Shown: piece after piece, positions 35,401 through 44,071 of the stretch
How the letters are laid out: every line of letters begins with the position of its first letter
Numbering within the stretch: the first letter of the stretch is position 1
Source: Drechmeria coniospora
Lineage: Eukaryota; Ascomycota; Sordariomycetes; Hypocreales; Ophiocordycipitaceae
Assembly (NCBI RefSeq): GCF_001625195.1
Contig: NC_054391.1
Span: 5,405,157-5,469,156, forward strand
DNA: 64,000 nt
Direction: 5' to 3'
The notes under the pieces: model-generated
Databases searched by the model: none
What the model was told of the DNA's origin: nothing
What the model saw: the letters and a program-made list of their open reading frames with translations, nothing else
Position numbers and translations under genes: made by a program

Positions 35401-36627
35401 GCCTCCGGGCCCTTCGATCGCTGGGTTGCGATCGGCACTGGGCCCGGCGCCCGTCGTGGGGTTGCCAACTTCAGTCCCTTGTTCACCGGCTCTCAATGTG
35501 CGCAACGCTACCCCGAGTTCGACCAGGGCACGGCCATGATGGATCGAAATCCTATGCGTCCACGCTAACATGGACGGATCACCGAGAGGTTCCGCACCCT
35601 CGCGAGATTTTTGATGAACCGAGATCATCCCCGCCATGGTCCCGGTCCCCGTATTGCCTTTTCTCTGAGTGAATACGATAGGTTTTTCACCATACTTATC
35701 GACAAGCTCTCGAAGAGCCCGAGCGTAAATCCGCAAGTTGTTGGTTTCGTCTTCGTTTAGGATCATTGTCTCGACAGAGAACTGGTCCGCCGCATTGGCC
35801 GAGTTGTGCCGCTGTACTGCCGCCTCAAGTTCAGGATAACGCTCACCGATGACGACAATGATAAAGATTCCTCTAATGCGCAGGTCGTTGAAGGAATCTT
35901 TCGTAAATAGTCGAAGAGTGGTCGAGAAGGCGGTGCGATACAGGTTCTTGACTATCTGTACGAGGTCTCGCTCACGAACGACCATCGTTGTTGGCTTTGC
36001 TTGAAGGCCTGTACCAGTTGTTGTCAAGGCCCTCAGAATCTCCTTGGCACGGTCCTCGGAAATTCCATGAATATGACTCAGGTCCAGGGCTGTCGGGGTA
36101 CTACCTGCTTCAACTTGGGCATTCGCCGACAGAAGCGCGGCGATTCCCCGGACCAACGTATTACCCCGAAACTGATAAATGAGTATTCTTCTTCCCGGTT
36201 GGCCTTGATAACGGTGGTTCGAGGAGTCATAATAAATACCATAAATAGCATCCTGGATCGCGCGACTGGTTACATCTCCCAATAAAGGGTTGTTTGCAAA
36301 CCCACGGACCATTCGAACTTTGCCCACGAGCGCCGGCAATTTGAAGAGTGCGGCATATTCATCAGGGAAGGTGCCCAAAACCATAATACCGTCGATTCCT
36401 AGGTTTACGAGGGCCTCTTCGCTCAGTAGTCGCTTTCCTTTGGCATCGTTGACGCAAAGGAGTTCAATTTGGTTGGGGAAATAGCTAGTCGGCACCAAGG
36501 AAAGGTCGCTCGGGCTTACGAAAAAAGAAGCTCTGGTGTCCAGGGGTAGGGGAGGAGCGCCATGGCAAAGGTTGACTGAGGTTAGGAAGATGGAGCACAA
36601 AAGAAAGCAAAATGAGAAGGCACGCAT
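32494..36627 (-). CDS. Secreted five-module phosphatase-fold-like protein, copy B
   Basis: Intronless, 1377 residues, paralogue of the neighbouring copies on the same strand. The start is at MRAFSF, with a signal peptide (CFLLCSIFLTSVNLCHG); the ORF begins six codons earlier at another Met. The five modules are at about 50-170, 215-380, 485-600, 705-865 and 925-1145. Their loops read YQFRGNTLVRG, TQRKGNTGTGT, FQAKSSEAVGA, TQRLGNDEIGL and AQKLGSEASSL, all lacking the Cys and Arg of an active phosphatase. Helical linkers LSHIHGISEDRAKEIL and VGKRHGIKEETAAHMI precede modules 2 and 4. Between modules lie repeats: RNPAI/RNPAM units (about 398-440), RPDEAAGQ units (about 610-665) and NEHATP units (967-995). 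The C-terminal 230 residues are disordered and end in HGQDHG repeats nearly identical to those of copy C. Confidence 0.75.
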   Translation of the reverse strand: MRAFSFCFLLCSIFLTSVNLCHGAPPLPLDTRASFFVSPSDLSLVPTSYFPNQIELLCVNDAKGKRLLSEEALVNLGIDGIMVLGTFPDEYAALFKLPALVGKVRMVRGFANNPLLGDVTSRAIQDAIYGIYYDSSNHRYQGQPGRRILIYQFRGNTLVRGIAALLSANAQVEAGSTPTALDLSHIHGISEDRAKEILRALTTTGTGLQAKPTTMVVRERDLVQIVKNLYRTAFSTTLRLFTKDSFNDLRIRGIFIIVVIGERYPELEAAVQRHNSANAADQFSVETMILNEDETNNLRIYARALRELVDKYGEKPIVFTQRKGNTGTGTMAGMISVHQKSREGAEPLGDPSMLAWTHRISIHHGRALVELGVALRTLRAGEQGTEVGNPTTGAGPSADRNPAIEGPGGEYRNPAMGRGASTDRKPTIGRAGAENGKPKTGGPGTDDADSGISEGEEETITDAGRDAAEQRHKIRPVRSRGLRPYNLWRTAPQNGEGSIGPDLLEYLRTAKNVDTIVVIGSASDQVAKFLASPAVQRTFRVIHVTSGDGPTLNSIWEALHGIYRTPQNRLIQDQVPQGAFLFQAKSSEAVGATAAFIDLKAQAAFPPNPEKPDETADQGPDEAARQQPKAGAGRRPMEAAGQRPDEAAAQRPDEAAGQQPNEDVVQGPSAVEVGKRHGIKEETAAHMIKAVHDSLNFHADKAAEITERDLVEIMGVGPDRRLFRAGQSTFARFYTQKSLKLVRNLGVDTIVNLGPDDELEKQVELFNRANHNTPGNQIRILNVPLGADLAETTALFAEAIKEGGFGAGVLITQRLGNDEIGLMTGLALFYEQLRHGKGHTYNPKALALRNMMSLAHGNAMADHMYSTVHGPSTSNVGPPPAKFARKDPPSDGKAEAKGGRSIQFAADFADKDRHQVKWYERTQKAFIGQEPIIEVQGVSGGGGGGKLYRIVPSDFIKYLPSNEPSTSNEHATPNEHATPNEHATPNDHSTPNEHSASSEELVFTVDGLLALHRIFGINTIIDAGETGRIAREVRRYNQFITENLGNPEMQVHAGMIINVVTLANGPNHADNIARVTKFSLQALGKQKHILVAQKLGSEASSLVIGLIRVLRQDPQDNTPINNPEEMARINMIRNPEIAKFLVLVQEMMRNGNLDLAGLGAAFNDAPRPQTPPPQHNIAGRTGDDSARGVLAGNNGKPGEPKPPQISETVREDGRPYNPPQSAHQSQPLEHRPGSYHTGDDVTSSILTDNDGEPGERQPWPISEMVWEDAHPNNRPQSASQSQPFDHRTGSYNAGDENAGDDNAGDDNAGGVLTDNDGFPEAKEVQEPTPPTEPKENSSGRPQKGRNSPNTSGSASNRQHGQDHGQDHGPGRGRPGPH
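33639..33740 (-). repeat. 18-nt coding repeat in copy B
   Basis: About five units encode NEHATP or variants (NDHSTP, NEHSAS). The equivalent site in copy A has about three shorter NEHLTP/NEHLIP units, and in copy C it has EPSKEP units, so the same linker differs in each copy. Confidence 0.85.
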
Positions 36628-37990
36628 GGTGACGAAACCGGTCAAGGAGTGACGGCAGGCCTGTACTATGCAAGATATATTGGCGAAGTCGCAACCAACT
36701 CGGACACATACATGTACGCTCGTGCGATGCTTCGGTTAAGTATACAAACCAGTCGAAGGCGACGACTCCCTCGGCGAGAAAATTTCTCGCTCTAGTACGT
36801 CGCCACGCAAGCGTACGTGTTGGCCATTTGCTTCGATGCTCCATCGCTCTCGCATAATAGCGGTCCTCTTGTCTCCTGTGGACATCTTCACCCTGGGCCC
36901 TTCACCGTTCACCTGGGCGTCACAGGACTCGCTCTCGCAGGGTGCATTGTGCACGGCTTGGTATGGAATGGTAAGAGTAACAAGTCCGGCACTAACAGCA
37001 GGCGGATTGACGATGACCAGGACCTATGGCCCATGACTTTACCTGCTCGGTACTAGCAACATATGCATCAATGCTGCTACCACGATCCATGGCACCGTTT
37101 TGTTTGTGCAACCACGAGTCTATGGCCTATGCACTATTACGGAGTAGTTTGTTTATGCATCGACGCAGCATACACATGCTTTCATGTAACCTTGTTTCTT
37201 TCCTCATCCAACTTTGTGGAAAAGTACAGTGTACGGTGTACGGAAAGGTCCGTCCCAACAAGTACGTTTCCATTCATGCAAATTGGTGCATACAGGTATA
37301 CTCTGTGCCTTCTGAGGCCTCCGCTGATGAGTGCATGCTTCGTTCTGGATTCTGCCACCCTTTTCACGGCGTCCGCTCAATGCCCAGCCTGAAAGAATCA
37401 AATCAGGAAAGCGGGTGTCTCGTGTTGCACATGGGCGACGAGGCAAATTCCATTCTTGGAATACCTCGCACCATCGGTAGAGAATAGCAAGCGCCATTTG
37501 CGAGCACAATACTTGTACTATACCTGCCAAGTATGCCCTGGCCGACCCTTGTGGAAATGCAAATACTGTAGGTACGCACTTGTCCACTCGTAACCCAGCC
37601 AAGGTTATCAGTTTGGCCGGGGAACAGAGCCAGTTCAGCGTCTACTTTCTTAGCAATATGAATGTATTTGATGGTCATGGCTTTGCAGAAAATCAAAGAG
37701 GTGGAACAGGCTGGCCGAGGGGGTTCCGCAGCGTGATGTGGCGACGATGCGCAGCGCTCTCTCTTAACATCTACTACACGAGGATACGGATGATCATAGT
37801 CCTTTCTTGCATTAATATAGTACGAGTACAGTAACACGCGCCTTTCCGCTCAAGTCACCATCTGTAAACGCTCTTCGTCGAGAAGAATATTGAAACTATG
37901 AGTCGAAAGGAGTGGCTTGCTTCGGAAATGCGTATTTGAGACCCTATCCCACACGCTGGCCACCTCGCTTTGCTCTCCATTTGATTACCG
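36628..37990. promoter_or_regulatory. Spacer between B and C with the conserved upstream block of B
   Basis: The block at about 36,765-36,890 has ctccctcggcgag, aaaatttctcgc, acgtcgccacg and ttcgatgctccatcgctctcgc, matching those upstream of A and C. A TATATC element lies about 50 bp before the B start. No gene seen in the rest. Confidence 0.55.
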
Positions 37991-40900
37991 TCAATGGGAG
38001 CCAGGCCGACCCCGTCCCTGTCCATGATCCTGTCCATGTTGTCGGTTTGAGGCTGAGCCAGACGTATTGGGGCTATTCCGGCCTTTCTGGGGCCTTCCTG
38101 AGGAATTTTCTTTAGGCACTGTATGCGGTGTAGGCTCTTGAACTTCCTCGGCTTCGGGGAAGCCATCATTATCGGTAAGGACACCGCCGGCATTATCACC
38201 GCCTTCATTATAGGAATCCGTAGTACTTTCGAGCGGTTGACTCTGGTGTGCGTTCCGGGATTGACTATGGGTGTGGGTGTGGGTGTCTTCCCACACCATG
38301 TCCAATATTGCTGATGGATGGCGTTCACCGGGTTCGCCATCATTACCGGTAAGGGAACCGCCAGTACCTTTATTGCCATGCTCTAGCGGTTGACTCTGGT
38401 GTGCATTTTGAGGTTGACTTTGGGAGTGGGCGTCCACTGATACTACGTCCAATATTGGCGACGGCTGACGTTCACCGGGTTTGCCATTATTGCCTGTGCC
38501 CGCTCCAACGTTTGGCAGTCGCTCTGGCGGTGGAGTCTGGGCCCGAACTTGTGCGAATACCTCCTTGCTAAATATTGGCGCTGGTTGCTTTTGTTGAGAT
38601 GTACTGGCCACGTCCGGGGGGGTTGGTTTGCCAACAATTTTCCCGAACTCGACCAGAAATTCGCCCAGTTCAATACTAACGCCATACTTCTTCTGCAACT
38701 CCGTCGCGTCAAGGATAGGTGAATTCCCTTGGAGAACTTGGCCATGGATGTCGACTATCGCAGTCATGAAACTGGTCGCCATATCGCCGGAACTCTGCGT
38801 AATAAGAACTTTTCGTCCTTGGCCAAGAGCTTCTACAATTTTCCCTGCCACGATGGCAATATTTTCTGCGGGATCCACAGCGTGAATATTTCTGGCGGAA
38901 TCATGCACCGCATTTAGCGTTATGACATCGATATTCCGGTTCTTTAACATCTCTTTCGCCTGTTCCTTCATCAAATCCTGCTGGTCCTGCTGGTTCTGCT
39001 GGTTCTGCTGGTTCTGCTGGTTCTGCTGGTTCTGCTGGTTCTGCTGGTTCTGCTGGTTCTGCTGGTTCTGGAGTTCCTGACGGATTTCCTCGACAACGAA
39101 TAGCTTGTACTTTGTTACCGCCTGGTCAAGTACAGGGGTGTCACCGGCGTCGATAATCATGTCGATTTCCAGTTCATTGCGTAATTTAGTCAACGATTCT
39201 ATTGAAAAACCTCGTTCCCAATTCCAATCCGTAAATGCTTTGTCACGGTTCGAGTTCTCCTTTGGAGGCTCATTCGAGGGCTCATTCGTGTGCTCCTTGG
39301 AGGGCTCCTTGGAGGGCTCATTCGCGTGCTCGGCCTCGGCCGGGAGCTCATCGAAGTGCACATCCGAGTGCACTGTACGAAATAGTTTCCCGCCACTGGG
39401 GCGATTACCCTTAATTTCGACAATGTGTTCCGGCTTAACATCAACAATTCCGTCTAAATTGTAATCTTGCGTCTTCTGTATTCCATCATCGGCTTTAAAC
39501 TGCAGTGGCTTTGTTGGGCGATTTATCCGTGCCTTTTTTGCTGGCGGAGGTTGCATATAGGAAGCGTCAGGAGGAGTAAGCTTAAGCAATTCGTAGTTCG
39601 CGTATCCGGCCAGGGCACCGGCATGTAGGATCGAAATCATATTCGAGATGGAAATCGTCCTCGCATCAAGGGCACGAACCGGTTTCCCCTGGGCAAGGAA
39701 CCGAGCTATCGCGACCATCAATCCGGAGAGATCATTGCCGCGACGCTCAATGATGAGGACGCCCGTTCCAGTGTTTTCTTTGATGGCTGTCGCGGCACGG
39801 GCAGTAAAATCAGCAAGGTCTTGGCCCTCACGTACTGCTGCGCTCTTGAACTGCCGCCCCATATTCTTACTGTTCCACTTCTTTATCGCTTCCATCATTG
39901 CATGATCATTACCTGCCATGATTATAGTGTCTATATTTTTGCGACGCAAGACTTCAAAAGTGCGGTCCGTAAGGACTCGTTCATCCATCGAGAACGTTGC
40001 GCGATAAAGCGGCGATTCGCGGTTCCCATCGACAATCTTGATGATGTTTTGCTCGTCAACGACTGTTGGCTTTCCTTGAAGGGGATCGTACTTGGCTCTC
40101 GCGGCGTTTATGATATCCTTGGCAGTGTCTTTGTCGATTCCATTCCGTTTGCTCAAACTTTCCGCCGATAGCTCCATGGTTGTTGCATGGCCAGGCATCG
40201 GTTTGCGTTTTCGTTGACCACCAGCCACAGTTGCTTCTTGGTCTCCAGCCACATTTGCTTCTTGGTCTGCCGCCACAGTCGGCTCTTGACCTGAAGCCAC
40301 ATTTGCTTCTTTGCCTCCAGCCACATTCTTTCGTGGCTGAAGCGCAACGACATGCGCTTCGGCGTCAAGATTCGCAGCCAGCTTGTTGGTCATCTCATTG
40401 TTATTAACATCCAAAAGGAAGGTGCCTCGAGGGACTTTGAGCTGATACTGCAGGTTCTGATCGGTAGGATAAATTCCGTGAAGAGAGACCCAAGCTTGCT
40501 GGATCGTAGCCGGATTGAGTTCTTTTATGCGCAACACCCGAACCATGCTCTTGACGGACAGAGAATTGAGCAGTTCCTCAAGTTCGGAACTGATCTCGCC
40601 TAGAACCACTAGATTGTCCACCTTCAGCTGATTGTGAAGGTCAATTACAAAGTTGAGGCTGACGGCAGGTTGAATACCTAGGCCCAAGCGAAAGATGTTG
40701 TAGTACTTTGTGGGATTGTGCTTGAGCGACCTGATCCTGTGGCGACCATTAGCAGTGCCCTCGCTCGCTGTCACTTTTGAAGTGCTTGGCCTGCCCGTCG
40801 TGGGGTTGAGATTCGAAGCGCCAGGCTCTTGCACCGTTGGGTTGCGATTCGAAGCACTGGCCTCTTGCGTCGTTGGGTTGCGATTTGAGGCTCTGGGCCC

Positions 40901-42694
40901 TTGCATGAAGGCGTCGAGAAATGAGGAACTGGCTCGCTCTCCTGTAGATGGGCCGCCATGCAAGCTGCCGGGCCCTTGAATCGTTGGGTTGCGATTGGAG
41001 GCACCGGGCCCTTGCATGAATGCGTCGAGAAATGAGGAACTGGCTCGGCCTCCTGTAGTTGGGTTGCCATACGAGCTACCGGGCCCTTGTATCGTTGGGA
41101 TGCGATTGGAGGCACCGGGCACCTGCATGAACGCGTCGAGAAGTGAGGAACCGGACCGCACTCCCGTAGCTGGGTTGCCAGGAATGCTACCGGGTCCTTG
41201 CATCGTTGGGCCGCGATTAGAGGCACTGGGCCCTTGCATGAAAGGGTCGAGAAAGGAGGCACTGGGCCGCCCTCCCATCTCTGGGTTGCCATACAAGCTG
41301 CCGGGCCCTTGAATCGGCGGGTTGGGAAATGAGGTGCCTGGCCGCACTCCCATCGCTGGGTTGCCATACAAGCTGCCAGGCCCTTGAATCGGCGGGACGG
41401 GATATGAGGTGCCGGGTCGCCCTCCCATCGCTGGGTTGCCATACAAGCTGCCGGGCCCTCCCATCGCTGGGTTGCCATTCATGCTACCGGGCCCTTGCAT
41501 CGCTGGGTTTCGATTCGAGGTACCAGTCCCTACCATCGCGTGCTGGCGCGCAGCTGCCTCGTGTGTGGCAAGGGCCTGGCCATGTTCCATCGAAACCCTA
41601 TGCATCCACGCCAACACTGCCGCATCACCGACAGCTTTCGTAGGTTTGTTCGCTTCTTTATAAACCCAAGCCAAGCCGGCCGTGGCCCCGACCGCGTTGT
41701 TGCCGGCCGTCTGAGCAAGTAGGATGCCCGTTCCTCGATATTTGTCAGTAAGATACCGAAGTGCCTGAGCGTGATGGTGCAGTTCCGATTGTTCATTGTT
41801 TAGGAGTATCGTCTCCACCATTATCGGGTTCGCCATGTTGGCTGGGTTTTCCTGGTTGTGCTGCTGTACTGCCGCTTCAAGTTGAAGATTACGCTCCTTA
41901 CCGAAAAGAGCAATAACACGGATTCCACTGTTACGGAAGTCCCTGATCGAAGCTGTTGTAAATGTTCGTAGAGCCATCGACAAACCTAGGCGATGTAGAT
42001 TCTCGGTTACTTTTATAAGGTCTCGCGTGCTCACTTCCACCTTCATTGGCTTCTCTTCGTTATAAATGCGAGTCGTTTTCAAGAGGTTGAGGATCTTCGT
42101 AGCTTGTGTGTCGTCAATGTGATGACGGTGAACAAGGTCGTGTGCTGTCGGTGTAGAGTCTGCAAGAATTTGTGGCTCCGTAGATATAAGCGCGGCTGTT
42201 GTCCCAACCAATGTGTTGCCCTCGTATTGATAAAGGAGTATGTTTTTCCCCGGTTGGCCTTGAACACGGTGGTTCGAGGAGTCAGTATAAACCCCGTACA
42301 TAGCATCCTGGATTGCGCGACTGGACGTGTCTCCTAGTAAAGGGTTATTTGCAAATCCGTAGATGACTCGAACTATACCCTCGCGATGTAGTCTATTCAA
42401 GAGTTCGGCAACATCAGCAGGAATGGTACCCATAACCATGAGACTAACTGGTCCTATCACATTTTGAAGTTCCTCGACAGCTTCTTTGTTTAGTAGTCGT
42501 TTTCCTTTGGCAACGTTGACGCGATAGAGCTTGATTTGTTCGGGGAAATATTCCGTCGGTACCTGTGAGACGTCGCTCGGGCTTAGGAAGAAAAACCTCC
42601 TATTATCCGGGGATTGTGGAGGAGCGGCATGGCCAAGGTGGACCGAGGATAGGAAGGCGGAACACAGAAGAAGGAGAAATGAAAAGGCACGCAT
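37991..42694 (-). CDS. Secreted five-module phosphatase-fold-like protein, copy C
   Basis: Intronless, 1567 residues, the largest of the three paralogues. The start ACCATGCG gives MRAFSFLLLLCSAFL, a signal peptide. The five modules follow the same order as in A and B, with loops YQYEGNTLVGT, AQTAGNNAVGA, LDVNNNEMTNK, IERRGNDLSGL and TQSSGDMATSF, again without Cys or Arg. The size difference comes from insertions: a 250-residue Pro/Gly/Ser/Asn-rich block after module 2 (about 392-640, units like GPGSLYGNPAMGG), a Q/A/N/V-rich block before module 4, EPSKEP repeats, and a run of QQN units inside module 5. The C-terminal end is almost identical to that of copy B, hinting at recent exchange or duplication. 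Probable extracellular protein of unknown role. Confidence 0.75.
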   Translation of the reverse strand: MRAFSFLLLLCSAFLSSVHLGHAAPPQSPDNRRFFFLSPSDVSQVPTEYFPEQIKLYRVNVAKGKRLLNKEAVEELQNVIGPVSLMVMGTIPADVAELLNRLHREGIVRVIYGFANNPLLGDTSSRAIQDAMYGVYTDSSNHRVQGQPGKNILLYQYEGNTLVGTTAALISTEPQILADSTPTAHDLVHRHHIDDTQATKILNLLKTTRIYNEEKPMKVEVSTRDLIKVTENLHRLGLSMALRTFTTASIRDFRNSGIRVIALFGKERNLQLEAAVQQHNQENPANMANPIMVETILLNNEQSELHHHAQALRYLTDKYRGTGILLAQTAGNNAVGATAGLAWVYKEANKPTKAVGDAAVLAWMHRVSMEHGQALATHEAAARQHAMVGTGTSNRNPAMQGPGSMNGNPAMGGPGSLYGNPAMGGRPGTSYPVPPIQGPGSLYGNPAMGVRPGTSFPNPPIQGPGSLYGNPEMGGRPSASFLDPFMQGPSASNRGPTMQGPGSIPGNPATGVRSGSSLLDAFMQVPGASNRIPTIQGPGSSYGNPTTGGRASSSFLDAFMQGPGASNRNPTIQGPGSLHGGPSTGERASSSFLDAFMQGPRASNRNPTTQEASASNRNPTVQEPGASNLNPTTGRPSTSKVTASEGTANGRHRIRSLKHNPTKYYNIFRLGLGIQPAVSLNFVIDLHNQLKVDNLVVLGEISSELEELLNSLSVKSMVRVLRIKELNPATIQQAWVSLHGIYPTDQNLQYQLKVPRGTFLLDVNNNEMTNKLAANLDAEAHVVALQPRKNVAGGKEANVASGQEPTVAADQEANVAGDQEATVAGGQRKRKPMPGHATTMELSAESLSKRNGIDKDTAKDIINAARAKYDPLQGKPTVVDEQNIIKIVDGNRESPLYRATFSMDERVLTDRTFEVLRRKNIDTIIMAGNDHAMMEAIKKWNSKNMGRQFKSAAVREGQDLADFTARAATAIKENTGTGVLIIERRGNDLSGLMVAIARFLAQGKPVRALDARTISISNMISILHAGALAGYANYELLKLTPPDASYMQPPPAKKARINRPTKPLQFKADDGIQKTQDYNLDGIVDVKPEHIVEIKGNRPSGGKLFRTVHSDVHFDELPAEAEHANEPSKEPSKEHTNEPSNEPPKENSNRDKAFTDWNWERGFSIESLTKLRNELEIDMIIDAGDTPVLDQAVTKYKLFVVEEIRQELQNQQNQQNQQNQQNQQNQQNQQNQQNQQDQQDLMKEQAKEMLKNRNIDVITLNAVHDSARNIHAVDPAENIAIVAGKIVEALGQGRKVLITQSSGDMATSFMTAIVDIHGQVLQGNSPILDATELQKKYGVSIELGEFLVEFGKIVGKPTPPDVASTSQQKQPAPIFSKEVFAQVRAQTPPPERLPNVGAGTGNNGKPGERQPSPILDVVSVDAHSQSQPQNAHQSQPLEHGNKGTGGSLTGNDGEPGERHPSAILDMVWEDTHTHTHSQSRNAHQSQPLESTTDSYNEGGDNAGGVLTDNDGFPEAEEVQEPTPHTVPKENSSGRPQKGRNSPNTSGSASNRQHGQDHGQGRGRPGSH
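38977..39075 (-). repeat. 9-nt coding repeat (QQN run) in copy C
   Basis: About ten units of ctgctggtt on the plus strand encode QNQ/NQQ. They sit in module 5 between a helix and the strand that carries IDVITLN; copies A and B have no such insert. Confidence 0.9.
40790..41530 (-). repeat. Long coding repeat array in copy C
   Basis: Imperfect units of about 40-70 bp encode variations on GPGSLYGNPAMGG, RPGTSF and FLDAFMQGPG. Copy B has a short, degenerate counterpart (RNPAIEGPGGEYRNPAMG) at the same place and copy A almost none. Confidence 0.8.
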
Positions 42695-44071
42695 GGTGAT
42701 GGAATCAAGCAAGGAGTGGCTGTAGAAGCGTGTACCATGGCATGCAATGTGCATAGGCGAAAGGGCAGCGTAAGGGTACGTGTGCGTGATGCCTCGACTA
42801 AGTACTGCACTTCCACGACAGTGGAGAGCAGTCTCCCTCGGCGAGGACGAGGAGAAAAGAAAATCCTCTCACTAGCACGTCGTCACGAAAGCGCAAACGT
42901 CCGGGCCAGACGCCGTTTGATCGGCCTTTTCTTCGACGCCCCGTCGCCCGAGCATGATAGCGTCTTCTCGTCGACATCTTGACGGTTCACAAAGCGATGG
43001 ACAGTTATTGGCATGGAGTGTGTCGTGGCACTAATGGCAAGTCAATCGACGATGACCAGGACCTGCCGCCCATGACCACAAGGGTATAGGGGTGCTGGGT
43101 TCCCCATGTATCAATGCGGTGCGGCTTCGTTTGCGGAGTGCGTGCCCCTTTTTTGTTTGCGCAACTAACACGACTAGGCGTGCTCGCAGACGTCAAGTAA
43201 TAAGCCGTTTATGCATGAATGCACCCACGCAACGCATTTATACATGCTTGACCGAGTAATCCGTTGCCTTTATGCGAATCGGTGCAGATCCATGCATGGG
43301 CACCTGTCGTCCAAATTTGCCGACATGTTTCCGCACGAGCAAGTCGTGGTTGGCATGCGCCGTCTCATGCTAGGTCCCGAATACCACCAGGTTCAGCTGC
43401 GCCGTACGGGCAATGACAGGCCCCTTTGTAGACCATCTCGGATGCCTGCCGCCGGGACTTGCTGCTCCTGTGCTCCGGCCGGTCAGGGTGCCGCCTGGTC
43501 GCCCACCAGTGTCCGAAGGAAGCGAACCGTCGCCGTCATGGTCGGAGCGATCTCGGAGGACGTTTGTTCGCACGCACCATCGTCGAGCGCTGCCGGAACC
43601 AAGAGCGACGGCGTCTTCTTGGTCGTTGTCGTCGTTTACAGGGATGCATGCTTGCTCGGATGCATTGCATCCATCGTGGATCGCCCTCGAGTCCGCTCAC
43701 CACCCAGTCCCAGCTACGCAGGGTATTCATCCTCGCATGCGTGCATTTGCGAATGCACCTTGCTACGCGGGCGATGCGCATCCTGCACGGCGGCCTCCCC
43801 AAACCGAGGTGACCTCGGCTGGTGGTGCGCTCAGGTATAGGACCCATGGGAGCAGGGATGGAGTGCCGTTGCCGCCGACGACGAACCATTCTCGCTCTGT
43901 ACGACATTCAGGTTGTGGGCATGGAAGTGCACACCACAGGCGTCAAAGGTAAATCAGGTAGTTACGGTACAGGCAATTCACATGTCCGAGTACGCTGGCC
44001 ACTTGGGCGGCGTTGCATGTTTGGACGCATCTGCGTGAAAACGTACTGGCATTCAACACCGCCATCTTGCC
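42695..44071. promoter_or_regulatory. Upstream region of copy C, then gene-free DNA
   Basis: At 42,825-42,990 the block ctccctcggcgaggacgag, cacgtcgtcacg and ttcttcgacgccccgtcgcc matches those of A and B. Farther up, ttttgtttgcgcaac and atgcatgaatgc-type words also recur in the other spacers. From 43,300 to 44,070 I see no gene. Confidence 0.5.

Noticed and set aside
43211..43840. 209-codon plus-strand frame upstream of copy C
   Set aside because: No domain, signal or Kozak support; part of it is the duplicated spacer DNA also seen near 31.1 kb.
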